Shown: one piece after another, positions 1 through 5,196 of the stretch
How positions within the stretch are numbered: position 1 is the first letter of the stretch
How the letters are laid out: each line of letters starts with the position of its first letter
Assembly (NCBI RefSeq): GCF_024699075.1
Contig: NZ_JAILQF010000242.1
Coordinates: 1 to 5,203 of the forward strand
Source of the DNA: Butyrivibrio sp.
GTDB taxonomy: Bacteria > Bacillota_A > Clostridia > Lachnospirales > Lachnospiraceae
Direction: 5' to 3'
DNA length: 5,203 bases
Notes under the pieces: model-generated
The model's input: only the letters and a program-made list of their open reading frames with translations
Database searches by the model: none
Told to the model about the DNA's origin: nothing
Translations under genes and position numbers: made by a program

Positions 1-1064
1 ACAGGATTGTGATCTGTATTTACGAAAGAAAGATTCCTGGTCTGGCAGGCCTCTATTTGTATATTGTCAGATACTATAAAGCCATCTATTACATAATACT
101 GAAAAGTATCTTTATCAGCTCCAAGATAGCATCTGTCCAGAGATCTGCAAGTCGGAGATGAGCTGTCTGTAATAAAGGTAAAGTCACTTCCAAATTCTGA
201 TATATCAATGCTTCCCGGCTGCCACAGTCCATCGTAGGTAGGATAGGCACTTATATCAGTATTGGAAAATACCTGATTGAAGTCGCCACCTGCTATTACA
301 TAGTTACCAGCATCGACTTCTGTCTGAAGAATCTCATGAAGCATTTTGGTCTGTGCAATCTTGCCCTCTCCACTGTCATATGCTTCAAGATGAAGATTAA
401 CAAGTACAAGCTGTTTGTCGGAGCCCTCAACAGGTACTCTTGAAACATCAACACATTTCTTAAAGTTACATGTACTCACAGGCCATTTAAATGGCACAGG
501 AAGTGATATTCTACTTGAAGATGCTATATCAAAAGAGGATAGAGTCAGTATTCCAACTTTGGTCCTTCCTATCGGAGGAATGGGATATGGAATGTAGATT
601 GCATCCATATTAAGAGCATAAGAGCTAACTTTACCCTGGTTATTGTCTTCAAAAAAAGAGACCTCATTTATCTTATAAGATCTGTCTGCAACTATATCAA
701 CTTCCTGTAAAAAGATAACATCAGGATTTACATCACTTATTTCTTGCGCGATAGCTTCGAGGTTTTCATTTACTCTATCCTTATCAGCTGTATAAACCAT
801 CGTCCCGCCGTCCATAAAGAAATCCGCATTATCTCCCAATGCTCCGTAACCGGTATTCCAGGTAAGTACTGTAAAAGTATCTCCTGTAGAAATAGTCTTG
901 GAAGCCTCTCCCGAAAGCTCAATGTTCTCTATATCATCAGGCCTGTATTCAAAAACAGTCAAAATGCCAAGGCCCGCAGCTACGATAAGCACAAGAGCTA
1001 CAACAATACTTACGATAACTTTAATTACCTTGCTGATTATTCCCTTTTTATTTTTTCCAGCCAT
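1..1064 (-). CDS. Membrane-anchored endonuclease/exonuclease/phosphatase family protein (3' end cut by window edge)
   Basis: The frame is open from ATG at 1064 to the window edge, giving 354 complete codons and no stop. A basic N-terminus (KNKKG) precedes a hydrophobic segment at about residues 13-38 with no obvious cleavage site, so I infer a signal anchor that places the catalytic domain outside the cell. The rest carries the DNase I-like (EEP) metal-dependent phosphodiesterase motifs in order: TWN (N70), LQE (E121), NLHLE (N223, H225), GGDFNQ (D261, N263), a VIDGFIVSD strand (D327) and DHNP (D351, H352). All expected catalytic positions are present. In this family the DH motif lies close to the C-terminus, so probably only a few residues are missing. 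The start is supported by GAAAGGA (1075-1081), 10 nt upstream. The substrate cannot be told from sequence: nucleic acid, phospholipid and sugar-phosphate members share these motifs. It has its own promoter and is separate from the pyk run. Confidence 0.92.
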   Translation of the reverse strand, partial: MAGKNKKGIISKVIKVIVSIVVALVLIVAAGLGILTVFEYRPDDIENIELSGEASKTISTGDTFTVLTWNTGYGALGDNADFFMDGGTMVYTADKDRVNENLEAIAQEISDVNPDVIFLQEVDIVADRSYKINEVSFFEDNNQGKVSSYALNMDAIYIPYPIPPIGRTKVGILTLSSFDIASSSRISLPVPFKWPVSTCNFKKCVDVSRVPVEGSDKQLVLVNLHLEAYDSGEGKIAQTKMLHEILQTEVDAGNYVIAGGDFNQVFSNTDISAYPTYDGLWQPGSIDISEFGSDFTFITDSSSPTCRSLDRCYLGADKDTFQYYVIDGFIVSDNIQIEACQTRNLSFVNTDHNP

Positions 1065-1132
1065 TAAAATCTGATCCTTTCAAAAAAAATATTTATATAA
1101 AAATGTGAAAAGCGCCAGAATTCTTATTTTGT

Positions 1133-1393
1133 TTACATACCAATTATATAAGAAAATTTTACTTGAGGCAAAAACAGACATCTTGTTGTTCTAAATGTTT
1201 TATAGTTAGCTGTATCGATAAAATCGCAATCTTCACCAGAAGCTGGTGGTGAAATAAATTTCACTGCTTCAAGATCCTGATCCATTAATTCCATATCATC
1301 AGAAAAGTCTTCCATCGTCCGCTTTAACTCTTTCAATCTTTTTCCCTTATTGTCATCAATGCCTATCGGCATTTTCTTGAACCGTTTTAACAT
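1133..1393 (-). CDS. Uncertain 86-residue hypothetical ORF, possibly a gene remnant
   Basis: ATG at 1393 opens an 86-codon frame. The predicted peptide is charged in its first half (MLKRFKKMPIGIDD, then a Lys- and Glu-rich stretch) and ends in a short hydrophobic tail. I do not recognise a family. KMPIGIDD recalls the LPIGIDDF opening of AAA-ATPase-like proteins (the Pfam AAA-ATPase_like group), but the following residues do not match, so this is only a faint resemblance. No Shine-Dalgarno sequence is visible before the ATG. The frame stays open upstream to a stop at 1469-1471 without a standard start, and the C-terminal codons coincide with the promoter of the next gene. These points favour a spurious ORF or the tail of a decayed gene over a functional one. 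Confidence 0.28.
   Translation of the reverse strand: MLKRFKKMPIGIDDNKGKRLKELKRTMEDFSDDMELMDQDLEAVKFISPPASGEDCDFIDTANYKTFRTTRCLFLPQVKFSYIIGM
1143..1171 (-). promoter_or_regulatory. Sigma-A-type promoter for the EEP-family gene
   Basis: On the minus strand a TTGCCT -35 box (1166-1171, four of six consensus bases) is separated by exactly 17 nt from a perfect TATAAT -10 box (1143-1148). Transcription would start near 1136, leaving an untranslated leader of about 70 nt before the ATG at 1064. The promoter overlaps the last codons of the 86-codon ORF just upstream. Confidence 0.7.
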
Positions 1394-1718
1394 TACTATG
1401 ATTTTTCGTTCTATTCCAGCATCACAAAACTGAAATTTTATATCACCCTTACTTACTATGCTCCTAAGTCATCCATACGTGAAGTCCCTCATTTTCCGGC
1501 AAAACTAACGTGAGAAATACCATTATTCTTCATCTTTTCACGTAAAAAAAATTTGCCCGGATTTTTTTCTTTTTGCGTTTCATTTTGATGCTTCTAATAT
1601 TTCACTATAAATAGTAAGCACTTTTGTTCTTAGTTCTTCTTCATCAGTGCAATAGTCATCACATTCTCTAATCTTTCCATTCTCGCTTTTCCAATTACAG
1701 TGTTTATAATAATCACAA
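1394..1718. other. Gene-poor stretch with degraded-looking reading frames
   Basis: No intact gene is convincing here. On the minus strand the longest frame runs from the pyk terminator to a stop at 1580-1582 and has no start codon (listed separately). A 14-codon ORF begins at an ATG near 1532 and ends before 1490. An inverted ACGTGA/TCACGT pair with a long loop lies at about 1507-1542, but it has no U-tract on either strand and so does not look like a terminator. Several short frames abut without proper starts, which is what decayed coding DNA would look like. Confidence 0.5.
1580..1717 (-). pseudogene. Startless 45-codon frame with four cysteines, possible gene remnant
   Basis: Reading the minus strand from 1717 to a TGA at 1580-1582 gives 45 residues with no stop and a natural protein composition. 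The cysteines are spaced C-x5-C-x11-C-x3-C (CDYYKHC, then ECDDYC), followed by an acidic, helix-like tail (TDEEELRTKVL). The frame stays open only to 1735, inside the pyk terminator hairpin, and contains no ATG, GTG or TTG start. I read it as the 3' remnant of a lost gene that now begins at the terminator. The family is not recognised. The spacing could bind a metal, but that is a guess. Confidence 0.25.
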
Positions 1719-1758
1719 AACCTCCCTCTTATTGATTAAATCTTTTAAGAGAGAGGTT
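1719..1758 (-). terminator. Rho-independent terminator of pyk
   Basis: On the minus strand a 13-nt arm, AACCTCTCTCTTA (1746-1758), pairs with TAAGAGGGAGGTT (1719-1731) across a 14-nt loop, with a single G-U wobble. A short U-rich tail (TTTTGTGATTATTAT) follows. It begins 60 nt after the pyk stop codon. The wobble works only in minus-strand RNA, and no T-run follows on the plus strand, so it serves pyk. The U-tract is short, so termination may be partial. Confidence 0.7.
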
Positions 1759-1789
1759 ACTATAACTTTACTGTATTATTTTTCTGACC

Positions 1790-1841
1790 ATCTTATGAAT
1801 AGATCTTATAAATAGGTCTTATGAATAGATCTTATGAATAG
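1790..1841. repeat. Four-copy 13-bp tandem repeat at the pyk 3' end
   Basis: Four contiguous 13-bp units lie at 1790-1802, 1803-1815, 1816-1828 and 1829-1841. The minus-strand consensus is CTATTCATAAGAT, with two single-base differences across all copies. The first transcribed unit and part of the second encode the last residues of pyruvate kinase (IHKIYS). The stop codon (1819-1821) lies within the second unit. Confidence 0.9.
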
Positions 1842-3246
1842 TCTCAACCTTGATCATGTTAGTATGACCTGAAGTTCCGCCGATCTTACCACCTGTAAGA
1901 ACTACGTTATCTCCCATCTTGAGGTCAAGGATCTTAGTAGCCTGCTGCATAGCGTGGAAGAAGAGAACGTCAAGTGACTCAAATTCATCGCACAAAAGAG
2001 GATATACGCCCCATGAAAGTGCAAGCTTTCTAAATGCCTTAACAGATGTTGTCATACCTATGATCTCAACAGGACATCTGAAACGGCTTACCATTCTGGC
2101 TGTAACTCCGCTTATAGAGCTTACTACTATACACTTAGCATGTACATCTATAGCCATTGAACATGTAGAATGGCTTATTGCATCAAGGTTATTTCTGATG
2201 CTGAAGTCCATGTTCTTGAATCTCTTAGTATAGTTGATATGCTGCTCTGTATATTCTGCAACTTCTGACATGGTCTTAACTGCTTCTACAGGATGCTTAC
2301 CTGCAGCAGATTCTCCTGAAAGCATGATAGCTGATGCTCCGTCATATACTGCGTTAGCTACGTCAGAGATCTCTGCTCTTGTAGGACGAACATTGGTTAT
2401 CATAGACTCGAGCATTTCTGTTGCGATGATAACTCTTTTTCCAAGGAGTCGGCACTTCTGAACGATCTCTTTCTGAACTGAAGGAACTTCCATAAATGGA
2501 ATCTCAACACCAAGGTCACCTCTTGCAACCATGATACCGTCAACAACTTCTGATATTTCTTCTATGCTTTCAACACCTGATCTGTTCTCAATCTTAGCGA
2601 TTATATCGATATCTCTTCCACCATTTTTATCAAGGAAGTCACGAAGCTCCTGAGCATCAGCTTTAGTAGATACAAATGAAGCTGCTACATAATCTATATC
2701 ATGCTCTATACCAAAAAGAAGGTCAGCCTTGTCCTGATCTGAAAGGTAAGCCTGCTTAAGAACCTTTCCCGGGAAGTTCATGCTCTTCTTGTCAGAAAGG
2801 TTGCCACCAGCTATTACCTTAGTAATAACATCGTTGCCTTTAACTTTGGTTACTTCACATACTACAAGACCATTATTTACAAGGATTGTGTCACCTTTTT
2901 TAAGGTCCTGGGCAAAGCCTTTATAGCTTACGGATACTTTGGTCTCATCTCCGACTATATCATCAACTGTAAATGTAAACTCCTGGCCTTCTGAAAGAGT
3001 TACCTTATGATCCTTGAATACACCTATTCTGTACTCTGGTCCTTTGGTATCAAGCATGATCGCAATAGGAAGACCCAGCTTATCACGGACTTTGTTGATG
3101 ACTTTGATCTTGCCAAGCTGCTCTTCATGATCACCATGACTGAAGTTAAGTCTTGCTACGTTCATTCCGGCTTCACACATCTGTGTGAGCACTTCTTCTG
3201 AAGAACTTGCAGGACCGATTGTACAAATGATTTTAGTTTTACGCAT
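1819..3246 (-). CDS. pyk: Pyruvate kinase
   Basis: Catalyses the last step of glycolysis in the cytoplasm: phosphoenolpyruvate plus ADP to pyruvate plus ATP. The 475 residues match the usual bacterial length without the extra C-terminal PEP-utiliser domain. Visible motifs are MRKTKIICTIGPAS at the N-terminus, R32 and NFSHG (N34, S36), LDTKGPE (D66, T67, E71), IIAKIEN (K218 catalytic, E220 metal), MVARGDLG (D244 metal), ATEMLESM (T276) and RPTRAEISDVANAVYDG. Glu at position 71 is the residue found in K+-dependent enzymes. NNGL (124-127) replaces the common DDGL of the B-domain lid, and TEM replaces TQM. I recall these variants from other Lachnospiraceae enzymes, so they are probably a subfamily trait. 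The start is set by AGGAG (3256-3260), 9 nt upstream of the ATG. The C-terminal IHKIYS is encoded by a tandem repeat. A terminator follows. Confidence 0.97.
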   Translation of the reverse strand: MRKTKIICTIGPASSSEEVLTQMCEAGMNVARLNFSHGDHEEQLGKIKVINKVRDKLGLPIAIMLDTKGPEYRIGVFKDHKVTLSEGQEFTFTVDDIVGDETKVSVSYKGFAQDLKKGDTILVNNGLVVCEVTKVKGNDVITKVIAGGNLSDKKSMNFPGKVLKQAYLSDQDKADLLFGIEHDIDYVAASFVSTKADAQELRDFLDKNGGRDIDIIAKIENRSGVESIEEISEVVDGIMVARGDLGVEIPFMEVPSVQKEIVQKCRLLGKRVIIATEMLESMITNVRPTRAEISDVANAVYDGASAIMLSGESAAGKHPVEAVKTMSEVAEYTEQHINYTKRFKNMDFSIRNNLDAISHSTCSMAIDVHAKCIVVSSISGVTARMVSRFRCPVEIIGMTTSVKAFRKLALSWGVYPLLCDEFESLDVLFFHAMQQATKILDLKMGDNVVLTGGKIGGTSGHTNMIKVETIHKIYS

Positions 3247-3270
3247 TAAATATTACTCCTATTTTATATA

Positions 3271-3354
3271 TTACTTTTTATATATTATTATGTTCCAATT
3301 ATTATGTTCTAATTACTATATTCTAATAGCTATTATCTAATTATTATGTCCTAT
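3271..3354. repeat. 14-bp imperfect tandem repeats between folD and pyk
   Basis: Most of the 115-bp folD-pyk gap has a 14-bp period. Units at 3285-3298, 3299-3312, 3313-3326, 3327-3340 and 3341-3354 approximate the minus-strand consensus TTAGAACATAATAA. The unit at 3271-3284 is more diverged (TATATAAAAAGTAA). The two best copies, at 3285-3312, differ at a single base. Three copies contain CATAAT, one base away from a -10 box, so the array may carry pyk promoters, but no good -35 box sits 16-18 nt upstream of any of them. There is no terminator hairpin in the gap. Confidence 0.8.
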
Positions 3355-3361
3355 ATTACTG

Positions 3362-4216
3362 TTATCTGATTTCTTTTTCTGCTGCCTCTACGACATGGCT
3401 TACAAGTACGGCTGTTGTAACTGATCCAACGCCGCCCGGAACAGGTGTAAGGTTTGAGACAACATTTTCTGCTTCATCAGATTTTACGTCTCCGACAAGC
3501 TTCTGCTTTTCCTGGCTATAATTGATTCCTACGTCGATTACAGTCTGACCTTTTGTAAAATACTCAGCCCCAAGCATTTCAGCTCTTCCAAGTGCTGCAA
3601 TTACTATATCGGCATTTTGAGTTACTTTCAGCATATCTATAGTTTTGGAGTGACATACTGTAACTGTTGCATTTGCATTCATAAGAAGCATAGATATCGG
3701 TTTGCCGATTACAAGGCTTCTTCCAACTACTGTAGCTTTTTTTCCCTTAGGATCAATGCCATAATGACCAAGTATCTCCATGACAGCCTGAGAAGTGCAT
3801 GGTGCAAAGCCTTCTCCCATGCCGCTGTATATATAAGCCATAGAGCCTTTGGTTATACCATCTACATCCTTTTTGGGAAGAATAGCATCGCATGCAGCCT
3901 TTTCATCAAGGCTTTTAGGAAGCGGACGAAACATCAGTATACCATGAACAGAATCATCTTCATTAAGCTTCTTGATTGCTTCCATAAGGTCTTCCTGGCT
4001 GCAGTCATCAGGCAGTACCTTATTAACAACTGCTACGCCGTCTTTTTCACATCTTTTGGTAGCACCGCGTTCATAGGACAGATCGTCTGGTCTTTCACCA
4101 ACTCGAAGAATTGCAAGTGTAGGTGTTATTCCCTTCTCCTTAAGCGCTTCTGCCCTTTTTTTAGTGGCATCATCAAGCGCATCTGCAACGGGCTTTCCTT
4201 TTAATAATTCCGCCAT
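3362..4216 (-). CDS. folD: Methylenetetrahydrofolate dehydrogenase FolD, predicted to lack cyclohydrolase activity
   Basis: FolD oxidises 5,10-methylene-THF to 5,10-methenyl-THF with NAD(P)+, and in most bacteria also hydrolyses the product to 10-formyl-THF. The length (284 aa) is normal. Family landmarks are Y48 (E. coli Y50), KDVDG with D119 (E. coli D121), PCTSQAVMEIL, the Rossmann-type motif GRSLVIGKP (165-173), DVGIN (228-232) and TPVPGGVGSVT (257-267). Two cyclohydrolase residues differ from E. coli: K54 aligns with A52 in SYERGATKRC, and Q98 aligns with F96 in GILMFRPLP. A Lys at residue 54 here aligns with E. coli K56, two positions away. I infer a dehydrogenase with weak or no cyclohydrolase activity. 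The gene starts 18 nt after the fchA stop, with AGAGAGGA (4222-4229) as ribosome binding site in that gap, so the two are surely cotranscribed. Confidence 0.96.
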   Translation of the reverse strand: MAELLKGKPVADALDDATKKRAEALKEKGITPTLAILRVGERPDDLSYERGATKRCEKDGVAVVNKVLPDDCSQEDLMEAIKKLNEDDSVHGILMFRPLPKSLDEKAACDAILPKKDVDGITKGSMAYIYSGMGEGFAPCTSQAVMEILGHYGIDPKGKKATVVGRSLVIGKPISMLLMNANATVTVCHSKTIDMLKVTQNADIVIAALGRAEMLGAEYFTKGQTVIDVGINYSQEKQKLVGDVKSDEAENVVSNLTPVPGGVGSVTTAVLVSHVVEAAEKEIR

Positions 4217-4234
4217 AAATATCCTCTCTATATG

Positions 4235-4861
4235 TTATTTCCTGAGCTTATCATTAACATCTTCAAATATCTTCTGAGCCCTTTTTACATATTCATCAAG
4301 TATTCCGTCAGCTTCTCTGTCAAACTGATCTGCCTTCTCCCTGTCCATAAGGGACTTTGTATTTATGAATACGTTAAGGCTTGCGCTCTGAAGTGCTGCG
4401 CCAGCAAGGGCTGCACCGCATCCTACGTCGGATACCATGATAACAGACCCTATTTCTTTCATTCTCTCTAAAAGTTCTATGACTCTTTTTATCTGTCTCA
4501 TCATCTCAAGAGGTGCATAAAGGGCATCAAGAGTTGCCTTCTCAAGCTTTGCACTACGGTCAGGATCTTCTTTTGGAATACTATAGGCTTTGGATAAAGG
4601 TTCAAACATCCTGGCATCTTCTTCTACAAGATCAAGGAGCTTATTTCTTATCTCTTCTGACTCTTTTAAGATAGCCTCAAGCTCATCCTCATACTGAGCA
4701 TATTTCTTTTTACCAGTAGTAAAATTGCCTGCCATAGAGCAAAGTGCCATAGAAAGAGCTCCCACAAATGAAGCAGCGCCGCCGCCCCCGGGAACTGATA
4801 CCTTCGCAGCTAGCTGATCAGAAAATTCACGGCAACTAAGTTCAGTAATATTAGTCTCCAA
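4235..4861 (-). CDS. fchA: Cyclodeaminase/cyclohydrolase family protein (FchA-type methenyl-THF cyclohydrolase)
   Basis: This 208-residue protein belongs to the FTCD_C family, whose members are formiminotetrahydrofolate cyclodeaminases or, in clostridia, methenyl-THF cyclohydrolases (FchA). Recognisable features are the VPGGGGAAS glycine-rich turn (23-31), TTGKKKY (48-54), EEDARMF with D82, the SDVG motif (144-147) and a helical ASLNVFIN segment ending near 167. It is cytoplasmic and mostly helical. Next to a FolD that lacks cyclohydrolase residues, conversion of 5,10-methenyl-THF to 10-formyl-THF is the likelier role. No histidine-degradation gene is in view to support the deaminase alternative. 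The start is TTG (4859-4861): an in-frame stop at 4865-4867 excludes anything earlier, a strong GGGAGGG site lies 9 nt upstream, and the next in-frame ATG (residue 38) would remove the glycine-rich motif. It is the first gene of the fchA-folD unit. Confidence 0.9.
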   Translation of the reverse strand: METNITELSCREFSDQLAAKVSVPGGGGAASFVGALSMALCSMAGNFTTGKKKYAQYEDELEAILKESEEIRNKLLDLVEEDARMFEPLSKAYSIPKEDPDRSAKLEKATLDALYAPLEMMRQIKRVIELLERMKEIGSVIMVSDVGCGAALAGAALQSASLNVFINTKSLMDREKADQFDREADGILDEYVKRAQKIFEDVNDKLRK

Positions 4862-4869
4862 AAATTATG

Positions 4870-4876
4870 CCCTCCC
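4870..4876 (-). promoter_or_regulatory. Ribosome binding site that fixes the TTG start of fchA
   Basis: GGGAGGG on the minus strand lies with its GGAGG core 9 nt before TTG at 4861. No ATG or GTG lies in frame between this site and residue 38, and a TAA sits one codon upstream of the TTG, so the site decides the start. Confidence 0.85.
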
Positions 4877-4932
4877 ATTTCATTTCTAAATAGATTACTT
4901 GATGTAAAAATAAATGGCTTATAATGAAACGT

Positions 4933-5036
4933 TTTAATCAGCCTGAATTATAATATCACAAAAAATACAAATAAAGATTAATATTATTATATTAGTTTAA
5001 AAATAAATATTTTCACTCTTTCAATTAGCCTGAACT
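4933..5036. repeat. Pair of 16-bp near-identical direct repeats upstream of fchA
   Basis: The minus-strand consensus TTCAGGCTRATTRAAA occurs at about 4933-4948 and 5020-5035, in the same orientation, 87 bp apart, with two differences in 16 positions. The fchA-proximal copy borders the candidate -10 box. The repeats could be binding sites for a regulator or the residue of a duplication. No known operator is recognised. Confidence 0.5.
4947..4952 (-). promoter_or_regulatory. Candidate -10 box for the fchA-folD transcript
   Basis: A perfect TATAAT on the minus strand lies 85 nt upstream of the fchA start. The best -35 at 17-nt spacing is only TTTATT, so the promoter may need an activator or may be a chance match in AT-rich DNA. 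A 16-bp direct-repeat copy overlaps its downstream edge, where an operator could act. Confidence 0.35.
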
Positions 5037-5071
5037 TGATGTTAAATATAGTAAGATACTTGGTTAAACTC

Positions 5072-5151
5072 GCAAACGCTTCGCTTTTTGCTCGTTATAA
5101 AATCACTGCTGACGCAGTTCTACGGGTACGGGGCTTATAACCCCGCACCCG
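5072..5151 (-). other. Three consecutive hairpins of unknown function
   Basis: In minus-strand order there are three hairpins. The first is an 11-position stem (CGGGTGCGGGG with CCCCGTACCCG, 5123-5151) with a 7-nt TTATAAG loop. The second is a perfect 5-bp stem ACTGC/GCAGT with a 4-nt GTCA loop (5105-5118). The third is a GCAAA/TTTGC stem with an inner GC-GAA-GC cap (5072-5091). In the first, the only mismatch on the plus strand (A-C) becomes a G-U pair in minus-strand RNA, which favours a transcript from that strand. None has a U-tract, so they are not ordinary terminators. They could be a small RNA, a 5' leader structure or part of a mobile-element end. Confidence 0.4.
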
Positions 5152-5153
5152 AA

Positions 5154-5196
5154 ATCAAGATATTCCCACCACCTAAAGGTGATGGGTTATCTTGAT
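5154..5196 (-). mobile_element. Long hairpin resembling an IS200/IS605 (TnpB) right-end structure
   Basis: On the minus strand a 9-bp outer stem, ATCAAGATA/TATCTTGAT (5188-5196 with 5154-5162), encloses an inner stem, CCCATCACC/GGTGGTGGG, closed around TTTA. One G-U pair occurs in minus-strand RNA, where the plus strand would have a C-A mismatch. The C-TTTA-G closure on a CCCAC-type stem matches my recollection of the terminal hairpin at the right end of TnpB-bearing IS605-group elements and their guide RNAs. The matching tnpB would lie beyond the right edge of the window. A stand-alone hairpin or an upstream gene's terminator remains possible. Confidence 0.35.

Noticed and set aside
744..1067. 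107-codon plus-strand ORF opposite the EEP gene
   Set aside because: The minus-strand frame carries a membrane anchor and the EEP motifs; the plus-strand frame has no family features.
1507..1542. ACGTGA/TCACGT inverted pair as a terminator or operator
   Set aside because: Short stem, very long loop and no U-tract in the right place; likely chance.
1719..1728. GGGAGG followed by GTG on the minus strand as a start of a small gene
   Set aside because: The binding-site-like sequence is one arm of the pyk terminator, and the GTG frame gives only a short peptide (under 30 residues) without recognisable character.
1790..1841. 13-bp repeats as a CRISPR array
   Set aside because: The units are contiguous with no spacers and are far shorter than CRISPR repeats.
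1919..2461. Two adjacent plus-strand ORFs inside pyk
   Set aside because: They are antisense shadows of conserved pyruvate kinase coding sequence.
3617..4204. 195-codon plus-strand ORF antisense to folD
   Set aside because: It lies wholly inside folD, its translation is Cys-, Phe- and His-rich without motifs, and it has no supported start; folD explains the sequence.
5123..5151. GC-rich hairpin as a rho-independent terminator
   Set aside because: No run of T follows the stem on either strand.
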